Positions 11,119 through 21,582 of a stretch of 64,000 nt of DNA are shown here, piece after piece. Under the pieces are notes generated by a model. It ran no database searches. It saw only the letters and a program-made list of their open reading frames with translations, and was not told where the DNA came from. Numbering within the stretch: position 1 is the stretch's first letter; every line of letters begins with the position of its first letter. Source of the stretch: Drosophila pseudoobscura. Lineage: Eukaryota > Arthropoda > Insecta > Diptera > Drosophilidae. Position numbers and translations under genes: made by a program. Where the stretch lies: positions 4,526,001-4,590,000 of the forward strand of contig NC_046680.1 in the NCBI RefSeq assembly GCF_009870125.1, in the 5' to 3' direction.

Positions 11119-13818
11119 ATGGCCGTTAACGTGTACTCTACAAATGTGACTTCAGAAAACCTATCGCGCCACGACATGCTCGCCTGGGTAAACGATTGCC
11201 TCCAGTCGCAGTTCTCTAAAATCGAAGAGCTCTGCACGGGTAAGTGCCCATGAAGCTGAGATGATGAAGTCATCTGGGAACTAGTAATTAAAAAATGATA
11301 CCTTTTTAGGTGCCGCATATTGTCAGTTCATGGACATGCTGTTCCCCAATTCAGTGCCCGTCAAGCGTGTCAAATTCCGCACCAATCTGGAGCATGAATA
11401 CATACAGAATTTTAAGATACTGCAGGCTGGCTTCAAAAAGATGTCTGTGGATAAGGTAGGGATCGAGACCGATATCTCGACATTAAAATCGACATCGATT
11501 AAGTTGTACATTTTCTTTGAGAGTTTTGATTTGATTAATGCACATCCACACGATACACGACACCCAACACCTGACACACGTACCACGGCACCTTCGCACT
11601 CTTCTTTGCGGAGGGGTGTGGGGACACGGACAATTGATATTGATATTGAGAACAGTGTAAGCCCCCCATAACGGCACTGCCGGATCTGGCGCTGACACGT
11701 TATGCGCGGCTTTCGACTGTCTGACAACAACAACACTACAACAACTACTTGAATGTCGTAACTAACTGCCGTTTCCGTTGCAAATCAACAACCTCCTCAA
11801 CCCAAACAACAGATCATACCAGTTGATAAACTTGTAAAGGGACGTTTTCAAGACAATTTCGAGTTTTTGCAATGGTTTAAAAAGTTTTTCGATGCCAATT
11901 ACGATGGACGCGAGTATGAGCCCCTGCAGCAGCGCGGCGGCGTCCAAATCGGCAACGGCAAGGGATCGGGCGGTGCCATCATCAGCAACGGAGGCAGCGG
12001 CGTGGGCAGCGTCCACAACGATATCCACATGATGCATCGTAAGGGAGCTCAGGCACCCCAGCCCAAACGCCTGGCGCCGAGCGTCCCTGCTAATGAACCG
12101 GGTATGGACTTGTGCGGCTTGCGGATTGCGTGTAGCAACGAATTTCTTTTGGTGTTGGTCATCGACTATTTGTTTATCCAAGTTACATCCAAGTTCCAAG
12201 ATGCGAGCGAACGTGAAGCACGTGGCGACCACCCACCAACCAAACACACCCGCCAACCCGCACACACCTACACACCCAAGCACAAGCACACACAGCACCC
12301 AGACGCATCCCAGCACCAAATACTCGAGTCCAAATCGGATGAACTGTTGTTGTCTTACATCCCACGCCACTATAAACCCGTACTAAACCCCAATAATCCC
12401 CCTCCCCATCACACTCGTAACATTGCGGACGGAAGAGGTCTTTGAACATTTGGCTTGCCAAAGAAACAACAACACCTGTTACTGTCGACGACATGTTTTT
12501 GATGTTCTCTCTGTGTAATGTCCAGGTTTTTCGTTGGTTTTGTGTTTGTGTCTCCCCTCCCCCATTTTGCATTGGGCTTTTCTCCACCACACACTCTCTC
12601 ACCGCTCTCTGCATATTTCTTACACATTTTATTTTTAGATAATACCCATTGACAAATTGATAAAAGGTCGCTTCCAAGATAATTTCGAGTTTTTGCAATG
12701 GTTCAAAAAATTCTTCGATGCTAATTACGATGGCAGGGACTATGATGCTAGCGGAGTGCGCGAGGGCGCGCCGATGGGCTTCGGTTCGGGTGCAGTGAAG
12801 TCCCTGCCCGGCACGGGCAGCAGCGGCGTGGCCAGCTCTTACAGGCGTACCCCAGCGACAGCAACGCGCCCGACAACGACAGCAACAGCAAAGCCCAGTA
12901 TGTTGTTTTTGGTTTGGTTCCCTCTCTATCTTCTCTATCCCAGTATTTACATAGCTCTATATTCTAAGTTCCAATTTACCCCCCACTCAATGGTCAGACA
13001 TTTGTGCATACTTTCGTCAATGTAGATCATACTCCCTTCCGCCTCACATTCCTCATATTGTCGTAGTTTAACAAAACTGAATGCACATTTCCAAAGTGAT
13101 TCCAAACGATAAACACACACACATAAAAGACGAAACGCTCTCGCGTTTCGAACGTGCTTCACGTTTGTTAAATCTGTCTCGAAAGGAAATACGTTGCCTG
13201 CCCACGTGATTGCGGCTGGTTATTCGGTGGTCGTTGTTAAATATTAATATTGACTTTTGTATCGCCCATTTAAGCAGTCTCCAAGGTTCTGCCGCGCACG
13301 AGCAGTACAGTGTCTCATAGCAGAGTGGCTACCGCCACCAATATCACAGGAACAGTGAAGAAGATCGATGCGAGCAATGCCGTCAGTACTCAGCAAATCG
13401 ACGAGCTATCCAGCCAGGTAGCTACAGCTACAGCATTTTTCCCAGCGATTGCATTCATCACAATTCTTTTCTCATCAGGTCATGGAAATGCGCATAAACC
13501 TGGAAGGTTTGGAGAAAGAACGCGACTTTTACTTCTCAAAATTGCGCGATATTGAAATACTGTAAGACTCGTGACCCGTTCCCAATGAGATCCCTTCTAA
13601 CTATCTAATCCAATCTTGCAGTTGCCAGGAGGCCGAGGAAGGGGTGACCACTCCGTTGGTGCAAAAGATATTGGACATACTCTATGCGACTGAGGTACCA
13701 TCTGCCCCAGCAAATTTATTATGTAAGTTTTAATGTTCTTTTCTTGTGTGTATGTTTGGACTTCTAGGATGGTTTTGCGCCTCCAGACGATGCACCACCA
13801 GAAGATGAGGAGTATTAG
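11119..13818 (+). CDS. Eb1: EB1 microtubule plus-end tracking protein
   Basis: EB1 autonomously tracks growing microtubule ends and recruits other +TIPs. Coding exons are 11119-11239, 11310-11455, then one of two alternatives (11813-12101 or 12639-12897), then 13278-13417, 13479-13561, 13622-13694 and 13768-13818. The isoform with the second alternative is 290 aa, or 291 if the upstream tandem acceptor is used; the isoform with the first is 300 aa. The calponin-homology domain spans roughly residues 15-125 ([13 protein letters not shown] near the start; [19 protein letters not shown] in the alternative exon). A Ser/Thr/Pro/Lys-rich linker follows. The EB-homology coiled coil carries the [13 protein letters not shown] core, and the protein ends in the EEY tail that binds CAP-Gly domains. 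The start ATG opens the conserved [19 protein letters not shown]. The 5' UTR part of this exon begins at 11078. Confidence 0.97.
11813..12101 (+). CDS. Eb1: Eb1 alternative exon 4a
   Basis: 289 nt, entered in phase 0 and left in phase 1. It encodes the end of the CH domain ([20 protein letters not shown] onward) and a glycine/serine-rich, then proline-rich linker ending near VPANEPG. The first 35 residues differ from exon 4b at only three conservative positions (V/I, V/I, E/D), while the linkers are unrelated. Donor CCGG|GTATGG is moderate. If this exon were read through its donor, the frame would stay open to 12445 and give a product without the EBH domain. Confidence 0.85.
12639..12897 (+). 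CDS. Eb1: Eb1 alternative exon 4b
   Basis: 259 nt, again phase 0 in and phase 1 out, so it can replace exon 4a exactly. It encodes [20 protein letters not shown] onward, then a linker with [16 protein letters not shown] and a Thr/Ala-rich stretch. The linker resembles that of the commonly described fly EB1, so this is probably the major form. Inclusion of both 4a and 4b would shift the frame and meet TGA at the fifth codon of 4b. Confidence 0.92.
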
Positions 13819-14167
13819 GAGTTATTTAAAACGAAACAGCCCACGACACACCACATCAACGTCTGCAAACATTTTCAAACCAGCATGAGGATAAGCAAGA
13901 GATAGACACACACGTGTTGTATGAAACATAATAACCCAAGTAATGGCCACATAACAAGGATACGCGCGAACAAACAGCCACTAAACTCGTCAAGTCCCCA
14001 GCAGCAAATCCCCTGAACATTTCCAAACATTTGCCTTTATTTTTTGATTCGAATTTGATGCTGCTCCACTGCTCAATTATTCTAAAATCGTGCCTAAGCT
14101 GGATCCAAACAAAAACAAATTCTACATTAGTCAGCATTTTCTATCTAAATTTTTGTGTGTTTGACAG

Positions 14168-14898
14168 AATAAACTAAACATTCACTAAATTGTAAACCAC
14201 CAAATTCTCCCATTGACAAAATTGTTCACTACTGTGCATCGAAAAAGTGTTAAAAGTTCTTCAGTTCAAGGAAGACATGCTTTTTCTTCTTTTTGACATG
14301 CTTTTCAAGAAATTTAATAAATTTATCATTTTCATGCATTGTATTTCCTCACTTTGATGGTTTTATGTGACGATCAAATGAATCGAAGTTGTACAATGTG
14401 AAAAGCAAACATTGTAATTGTATTTATCTATTTTCAAAATTCTACAAAAATTGGCTGCATAATATAATATGAATATAGATCTTAAGTGATTTTTGCTCTC
14501 GATTCTGTTAGTTCTATATCTATGTGTAGAACAAATTGAACAATGTTAAAGAGTTTAAATAAACACAAACATCTTTCTAATTTCTAAAAACCGTCACGTT
14601 TCATTTATATTTTATTTGATTCTCGAACACATTCCCTACTATATGTGCTAGATGTGCGACTGGAGCTGTATATTCAAGTTTATTCCTTGGACCATTTAGT
14701 GGTTCTGTTCTCATAAAGCACAACCTTAGTTTTGGGACCGTTGTAAATATTTTGTTAATGCTTGTAAAATCATACTAAATATATACATACATACAAAGAC
14801 ATACTCATCCAAGAGTCGTGCATAGTATAGTGTTCGTACACAATTGATAGGCATTTATTAATCGCGTGTATAAATAATGTTCTATTATCTAGAATAAA
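14168..14898 (+). terminator. Eb1: Eb1 3' UTR with several AATAAA signals
   Basis: After the stop at 13818 the sequence becomes AT-rich. AATAAA hexamers occur at 14168-14173, 14316-14321, 14558-14563 and 14893-14898, so 3' ends of about 0.35-1.1 kb are possible. The most distal signal is only about 80 nt from the stop codon of the convergent minus-strand CDGSH gene, so the two transcripts may overlap tail to tail. Confidence 0.5.
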
Positions 14899-14976
14899 AT
14901 CAATATGTTGCTTGACTCAAACAATGCATTTCTGATTTCATATACATATGTACGTACAATACAAATAAGCAGGAAA

Positions 14977-15601
14977 CTATTTAACGGCTGCCTGGATTTC
15001 CGGCTGCTTGTGCGTGCCGTCGCAGAAGGGTCGGTGGGAGGTCTGCTTACAGTTGCAGAGCCAATAGTCGCCAGACTTCTCCACCTTAAACCGTATTGGC
15101 CTGGAAAGGAACTTGGTTACAGATATCTCGTAGAACCCTGTGAGCGACTCACCTCAGCTTTATTTTCAGAAACTCATTCTTGTGCGTGCCATCGCATATT
15201 GGCTGCGATTTGGACTTTCCACAGAGGCACCAGGAGTATGTTTTATCTGTGGGTGGTACGGGGAGATCGGATGTTCTGGTTATGTTGTGGTTATGTAAAC
15301 TTTTGAAGTAAATGTTTTTCTGCAGCTGTGTGAAACGAACCCTTGTCTAGGTGTATCTTGAACGGTCGCTTATCGAAAATTACTCCATTTTCCTTCTGCA
15401 ATACAGCAGTTTGTTTGTCTTCGACCAAGTTCTTGGGAATTGTTTTGGCAGTGGCATCTCCCGACTGAGAGCTGGAGCTATAACAGACCTGCTGGGTATG
15501 CACATAGATTAGTTGAAGTTATACGCAACTAAAATAAAGAGCTGCAAAATTACCTTTAAAAGCCCGGGTGTGCGAAGGCTGCGTTTTAATATTATTGACA
15601 T
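14977..15601 (-). CDS. Cisd3: mitochondrial CDGSH iron-sulphur protein (CISD3 type)
   Basis: Four coding exons on the minus strand: 15601-15554, 15491-15341, 15246-15153 and 15100-14977. They sum to 417 nt (138 aa), in phase at every junction. Two CDGSH-type motifs are present: C73, C75, C84, H88 in CLCGKSKSQPICDGTH, and C113, C115, C124, H128 in CNCKQTSHRPFCDGTH. Each three-Cys/one-His set binds a redox-active 2Fe-2S cluster. Two motifs in one short chain, no membrane anchor, and a basic N-terminus (MSIILKRSLRTPGLLK) are the marks of CISD3/MiNT, a monomeric mitochondrial-matrix protein, as opposed to the single-motif, membrane-anchored CISD1/2. The donor at 15341/15340 (AAGG|GTTCGT) is weak but required by phase. 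The gene is convergent with Eb1; the aldo-keto reductase lies upstream on the same strand. Confidence 0.9.
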
Positions 15602-16043
15602 ATTTCGGTTTTTTCTAATGGATATTCCGATTATTGAACAGCAGCCGCGATAAACATATGTTTTCCAGGGCTGGATCGCCAGGTTATCGAAATCGTCAAT
15701 TTGGTATCACTGCCCAAGGTCGCCCCGTCCTCTCGTGGAACACTATGATTGTCACAATTTCTAAATCTGTTTTTGGTGATAAGAAACTGTGTCTCAGCAC
15801 TTGAACAGATATGATTATGATGCGTCTTAGAGGCAATTCAATACATACACACATCTATGAACCTGCTTGTGGCCGACTCCACCACGAAGGTTCTTCCATT
15901 TGAAATTCGAATACCCAAAAACTATAGTCATGAGATACTCAAGATAAGATGCCAAAGTGTACCCGCCTTTATCAAGCAGCCCCATTACAAAAGCTAGCTG
16001 ATTAGCTTCCCATTCTAACAACTCCCAGAGTTATAATACACAC

Positions 16044-16049
16044 TTTATT
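16044..16049 (-). terminator. poly(A) signal of the aldo-keto reductase gene
   Basis: TTTATT on the plus strand is AATAAA on the minus strand, 24 nt past the stop codon of the reductase. This implies a very short 3' UTR. Confidence 0.55.
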
Positions 16050-16072
16050 TGAAAAATACTTAGGTTAGATGT

Positions 16073-17008
16073 TTAAAACTCGTCGTTGAATGGATAGTAT
16101 TTATGGCCAGCCATGCCCGAGAACGGGACAGTCCGCTGTCCCGTGTGATATCCCTCCATAGCCTTAACATCCTCGGGACTCAGTTCGAAGTCGAAGACTT
16201 TGAAGTTTTCCTCAATGCGCGTCTTGTTGGAGGACTTGGGCAGTGGCACGACACCAATTTGAATGAGATATCGCAGGCAGATCTGGGCAGTAGTTCGTCC
16301 ATACTTCTTGGCCAACTGTTGGGCCTGATCATCGTAGATGAACGCCGGCCACTGGCGGGCGGGCTGGGGACGTGCCAGCGGGCAGTAGGCACAGATCACC
16401 AGGCCGTGCTGCTTGGCATGCTGCCGCAGCTTCTGCTGCTGGAAGCCCGGATGACACTCCACCTGGTTGACCACCGGCTTGATGCGGCAGTCCGCCAGTA
16501 CACGCTCCGTCTGTGCGGCGTTGAAGTTGGATAGGCCGATGCTGCGGGCGAGGCCCAGGTCCACCAGCTTCTCCATCTCCCGCCAGGTGTCCAGATAGTC
16601 CACATCCGTCAGCTCCAAAGTGCCATGGACATTGCTGTCGTTGTGGAACTTCTGGCCAACGGGCAGATGCATCAAGTACATGTCGATGTACTCCAGTCCC
16701 AGGTTGCTCAGGCTCAGTCTGAAGGCGCGCTCCACCAGTTCGGGATCGTGATGGATGCCACCCAGTTTCGTGGTGACAAACACGTCCTCCCGCTTGATCA
16801 CTCCCTCCGCTATTTTCTCTCGAATCGCCTGGCCCACCTCCTGCTCGTTCTCGTAGACGAATGCGGTGTCGATGTGCCGGTAGCCAATGTCAATGGCATT
16901 GCATGTGGCCTGGTAGGCCTCCGACTCGAACGACTTCCAGGTGCCCAGGCCGAGGACGGGCATTTCCTGGCCATTGCTCAGTTTGATTTTCGGCGCAAGA
17001 TTTGCCAT
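16073..17008 (-). CDS. aldo-keto reductase (AKR family)
   Basis: This is an uninterrupted 311 aa frame, the usual length of a single-domain (alpha/beta)8 aldo-keto reductase. Such enzymes reduce aldehydes and ketones, including sugars and lipid aldehydes, with NADPH in the cytosol. The catalytic tetrad is complete: D47 and Y52 in GYRHIDTAFVYENE, K81 in VTTKLGG, and H114 in MYLMHLP. Family signatures IGLSNFN and VVNQVECHPG are present, and the cofactor-binding segment reads PLPKSSNKTRIEENFKVFDF. The start ATG opens MANLAPKIKLSNGQEMPVLG, the standard N-terminus. The coding region has no intron. It is probably the orthologue of D. melanogaster CG9436, judged from family and location only. Substrate cannot be inferred. 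Confidence 0.95.
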   Translation of the reverse strand: MANLAPKIKLSNGQEMPVLGLGTWKSFESEAYQATCNAIDIGYRHIDTAFVYENEQEVGQAIREKIAEGVIKREDVFVTTKLGGIHHDPELVERAFRLSLSNLGLEYIDMYLMHLPVGQKFHNDSNVHGTLELTDVDYLDTWREMEKLVDLGLARSIGLSNFNAAQTERVLADCRIKPVVNQVECHPGFQQQKLRQHAKQHGLVICAYCPLARPQPARQWPAFIYDDQAQQLAKKYGRTTAQICLRYLIQIGVVPLPKSSNKTRIEENFKVFDFELSPEDVKAMEGYHTGQRTVPFSGMAGHKYYPFNDEF

Positions 17009-17634
17009 TTTGTAGATAATTAGTACGAATCAAACGTTTGTTACTAGATTGCGACGCGACTAGAACTATTTTTTTTTTGTAGATTTTAGACAAAGCAATC
17101 TGTTCCAGCACGTTAAAAAAAAAACGGCCTTAGCCCACTTAAGCCTCTTATATTTAAACAGTTCAACGACTTGAGTTAAATGGCGGAAAATAATAGTGTT
17201 TGTAAGTTATTCTCTTAGATCCGTCCTATCCTTCCTATTTACTTAAAAAAAAAACGACGATATCTTTCACCTAAACTGCGCTAAAATGATTTTATTTGCA
17301 TTATTTTCAGTGGAATATTAAAATACCCCCTTGGTCTGCAACGGGTTAATCGTTTTCCGTCAAGATTGGAACCCATATTCCTCCATTTTGATATTCGATT
17401 TGATATTACTGGCTAGCTACGACTTTCATACCTGAGCACATAATTTTATTTGATTGACAGATACATTTTCTACATGATTGGCTAGTTTTTAGTACTCCCT
17501 TTTATTGATTTATTCCCAAACAGGGTTTAAACAAATAAAGTAAAAAAAAATAACGTAAATGTGTCTGGAAAGTTACGTCATTGTTGCTGGCCAACAGGTG
17601 TCCCCTACGAGTACGGACATCTTTATACCCTATT
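17009..17634. other. intergenic, upstream of aldo-keto reductase
   Basis: This AT-rich region has poly-A/T tracts (17070-17077, 17114-17123, 17245-17254, 17542-17550) and no supported coding sequence. Roughly the first 100-200 nt next to 17008 should hold the minus-strand promoter of the reductase gene. Confidence 0.4.
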
Positions 17635-17997
17635 TTATTTAATTAACACTAAAATTATGTTTTCCAAGCTCATTTGTAACATTAGTAATGACTTCTTCTC
17701 AGATTGACATGTCTTAGACCTATTCATGCATTTGATTAGCTTCCTGTATAAACACTTAGATCGACAACGGTACCTATTCTTGGTCTCTGTTAGAAGACCA
17801 CTAACTGTAAAGTTGAAATACCGTTTAAACAGATACTGACGAGTTTCTGCATTCATAAGAGCCTGGTATGACAAACATATCCGAAATTCTATAATATCCA
17901 TTTCCACAGGGTATGCAGATCCGCGCAATGTTGAGGGACAATGCTTCTCGATTTCTCGGCTTTTGTGTATAGACTCATTGCTGCCTACCGGTTAAAA

Positions 17998-18056
17998 GAG
18001 AGCCTTACGCGATTCAAAGAGAGCGAAAAAGAGAGCCTTAGCCGATTTGGAGAGAG
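17998..18056. repeat. two-copy imperfect 33-bp tandem repeat
   Basis: Unit 1 (17998-18023) and unit 2 (18031-18056) share GAGAGCCTTA, then a diverged GCGATT/CCGATT, then a purine-rich end, with period 33. They sit directly beside two CRE-like sites (18071-18094). I see no coding function here. Confidence 0.5.
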
Positions 18057-18070
18057 GCCAGCTGCTGTGA

Positions 18071-18094
18071 TGACGTCACTGCCAGAGACGTCAC
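18071..18094. promoter_or_regulatory. paired CRE-like sites
   Basis: A perfect palindromic cAMP-response element TGACGTCA (18071-18078) is followed 8 nt later by GACGTCAC (18087-18094). These sites bind CREB/ATF bZIP factors in general. They lie about 3.5 kb past the Epac stop codon and about 1 kb upstream of the reductase start. Which gene, if any, they serve is unknown. Confidence 0.35.
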
Positions 18095-18510
18095 GGTTCA
18101 AAAACCTCTTTTTCACAAGCGAGTAAAAGAAGCGAGAGTGAAAGCTTTTGGCTGGCTCGCTTGAAATTCAAATTTACCAGGGCGGGAAAACGTTTTGTCG
18201 CTAACACATAAATCTTTATTTGAATATTAGTTAAAGTTTAAAATGTTAGACAATCAAAGATACATGCTAGTTTATTCTTAGTTGCACATTTAGGGTTTGG
18301 TTTGCCTTTAAAATATTTAGCTTTCTTTGCATAAAACTCACTGGGGATCTTCGTAATAGGGGTAATCGTACTATATAGTTATGTATATTCTGTTAATATG
18401 GTTAAATAACCCTGTTCCTGGGGGAGTTACACATTATGCACATTTATTATATGTTGTCTATGATTTCCTATTGAATATCAACTTAGTTGCCATGCCCTGG
18501 GGTTGCATCT

Positions 18511-19380
18511 AAATTGTTTGTTTGGTGTTTGATTCTTGCTGTGAGCTCCATTGAAAGGAGACTTCCACACTCTCTCTTCTATTACGTAATAGTCTGCTAG
18601 AGATAAATATCTCTAATTCTTATATGGTAGGTAAGTAAACTGGAGATTGTATTGCGTTAGACATGTAGACACTGATTTGAACATCAAGCTTTTGGGTATT
18701 TGTTTTAGCTACGGTTTGGTTCTCTTCTATTACGAACTAGTCTCTAGAGGTTTATTCTATAGACATGTAGACACTGATTTGAACATCTAGTATGTATGTA
18801 TGTATTTTCGTTACAGTTTGGTTGTTTGGTGTTTTATTCTTACTGTGAACTCCACTGAGGAGCTTTCCACACTCTCTTCCAAATATTAATAATACGTCAA
18901 GAGAGATCTATTCTATTTCCTATCCAATAGGTAAGTAAATTTGAGATTGTTTTGGGTTATCCATGTATTAGACACTGATTTGAACATCTAGGTATACGTG
19001 CTACATATGTACATATGTATGTATCCGTATGTAGCTGATTTCCGGTTTGGTTTGTCTGCTGTTGAATTCTTACATTGAGCTGCATTCCATTGAGAAGCTT
19101 TCTTTGCTAAACTCTAATTTGTATCTGCAAGAGACCTATTATATTTTCTATGTGGTGGGCATTGTACGTAGACTGGAGATTGTATTGCGATAGCCATGTA
19201 GAGACGACACTGATTTTAAGATCTATGTGTTTGTATATATTTATGAACCCGTACCCGTAGTTTATTGACGTCTTGTTTGTTTCGCGTTTGATTCTTCCTG
19301 TGAGCTTTATTGAGGAGACTTTCCTTATGGCAAGCTAGTCCGCTAGAGACTTTTTCTATTTCCTTTTTTTATGGTAGTAC
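18511..19380. repeat. degenerate tandem repeat, unit about 227 bp
   Basis: Two landmark blocks alternate. Block A (GTTTGGTGTTTGATTCTTGC-like, then TGAGCTCCATTGA) occurs near 18514, 18820, 19046 and 19272. Block B (CATGTAGACACTGATTTGAA-like) occurs near 18661, 18762, 18962 and 19196. Later A blocks are spaced 226-227 bp apart; the first spacing is about 305 bp because a part of about 150 bp (TCTCTTCTATTACG to ACATC) is duplicated again inside it. Copies are much diverged. No open frame, terminal inverted repeat or target-site duplication was seen, so this looks like an old local amplification, not a transposon. Confidence 0.7.
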
Positions 19381-21582
19381 ATATGTATGTATGTCTTGTA
19401 GTTAGTTGTATGTATGCATGAAATTTAGTTTCGGCTCGATCGTTAACTCATTAATCATGGTTGGCTTAAGCCTATAATGACAACGGAGGTATATACGTAT
19501 AGCATGAATATCTCTAGGTTACCCGATTTAGTTAAGTTTATGCAAAGTGCTTAGTGATTTTCTTTGAAGTTAAAAGTAGAGTACAGTGTTTTGTTTTTGT
19601 TTTTTTGAGATTGTCAAATCGAATCACAAGTTAAAATTTGGAATTTTCTTTTGCTAGAGTATATTACTTGCATTTATAATAAATATATATGTATATGGTA
19701 TATAGCTTATAGTATACAGTATATAGTATATCGGTATTATTGAAGGTGCACAACAACAACAATGATTGTTTATTGTTGCCAAAAGTATACATTGATACAT
19801 TTCCATCCTTTGACACAGATGGCTTTCTTTTCCCTATACAAGCTAGAATCTAGGTTTTACGAATCAATTTAGTTGTATATACTCGTATAGTATGTACATA
19901 AGTGTTGTCCCATCTACAAATGTCTATACTATACATATACGCTAGAAGATTTGCTGAATGCCTCCTCCTCACTGGTTTGCCATGGGTGGCACATTGTGTA
20001 GATAAAGTAATTAAGGGCTTTAAACTCTTTTCATCTTACAAACTGGTCACGTACTCACGTAAAATTGGTGTTGCGTTGCATGTAAATCAATTCGAAATCG
20101 ATACAAATCTTTAGTTATTAACTTAACAAGACCTTTCCGTTTCAATCGGCTCGCTATACTCAGATTATGTTCTATATATAAAAGTTTCATTGAAAATTCG
20201 TTTGCTGTTGCTGTTTTTTTTTTGTTTACTGGGGGAGAAACCACTGGATACTGCTGATGTCTTGGATTATAGTTGTTTATGCAAAAGAAGGACAAATATT
20301 TTGTAATACATATACACGACATATATCCTATGCATCATGGTCAAAGTTCTGGTTACAATACGTATAGGATTTGTGGTAGGTTAAGTGTTATATCGTTGTT
20401 TGAGAGACCTTTACTTGGGAGAGGAGTTGGAGTTTTTACGGCTACTACGATTCTAGAATTAACTACGATGTCTTACCAAAAGATCAACCCGCCCATGATA
20501 TCTGATATGAGCTGGATTACCAGATATCACATCGGGAGCTGTTCAATTCAAAGTAATTACTTTAAATATATATTTATGTACATGTGAACCGATTCTTGTG
20601 GTCTTTCACATACTATATTACTAATTTCTACAGCTAGTAAGGTCCCTCTCCAGTGTTAATTATTTTATTGCACTTTTACATGCATGTATTCATTTTTCTT
20701 TGGCTAATTTAACGCAAAATAAACTCTGAACTATGTACAAAATGAAACAATTAAGTGTTGTGTAAATAAATATTAATAAATGTATGGGTATTTTATTTGC
20801 GACTCACGCTAAATAGGGCGTAAGTATGGTATCGAGAATTACTGAATGAAAACGAAAGTCCGAAATTACAAATTAGATAACTTATCCTCTAGGCTTAAAT
20901 GTTAATAACTAGCTTCAACTAGACTGTGTAATAGTTGTAGTTTAAGGGTTCTAAAAAAATAGATTCCATGCTCTGTTGTAGTATGTTTATACAAAATACT
21001 TTGCGTAGGATATAGATATAGATATATGTAGATGTATGTACGTAGAAAAGTTGGTAGGAAGTTATGCAGTTTTAGTGCTGTTGGTTTTGATGTCGTCTCC
21101 TCTAAATGTTTAGTATCACACTCGTCCATTGTTTGTTTTGTATTAACAATGTATGTATATTCTTCTCTCGGCCTCCACTGGGACTCCTGATTCCATTGCC
21201 CCGAATGTCAAATTTGTGGTTTTGTTTCATTTCGTTTCGTTTCGTTTTGTACTAAAGCAAAAAGTTTGTGGTTCGCATTGAAATGCCTTTTGGGTTGGGT
21301 TGGGTTTCAGTTCATTTGAAAGTTTAGATAGTCCATAGTTGGGTCATAAATACTCTACTTAGCCTAGGCTAATTCGAATGCGAATGCAAACAGAAGTTTT
21401 GCAAGGGGCTGTTGTCGAGACCGCGGTTCTGGGCAGCAACAGCTAAGCTCGTATCTGTGCAGCTAATTGCAGATTGCTGGTTGATTAACACTTAACACAC
21501 ACATTTGGTTAGACACTTAAGTACTCTCTCTACTGGCTAATACGATCTGCTATATCTGGGCTATATTTTATCTGCTATCTGC
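19381..21582 (-). other. Epac: probable Epac 3' UTR and flank
   Basis: AT-rich, non-coding DNA directly downstream of the Epac stop codon on the minus strand. TATGTACA (TGTACATA on the minus strand, a match to the Pumilio element UGUANAUA) occurs at 19891-19898, 20575-20582 and 20732-20739. The true 3' end cannot be set; several TTTATT hexamers could serve as minus-strand AATAAA. No gene is seen. Confidence 0.4.

Noticed and set aside
16103-17023. Plus-strand open frames (143 and 132 aa) antisense to the aldo-keto reductase
   Set aside because: These mirror the codon bias of the minus-strand reductase, which carries the full catalytic tetrad.
17635-17901. Minus-strand open frame of 88 codons from the first ATG (MDIIEFRICLSYQALMNAE...)
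   Set aside because: No recognised family, AT-driven Lys/Leu/Asn-rich composition, no convincing upstream exon or Kozak context. It lies in the spacer between Epac and the reductase. Conservation testing could revive it.
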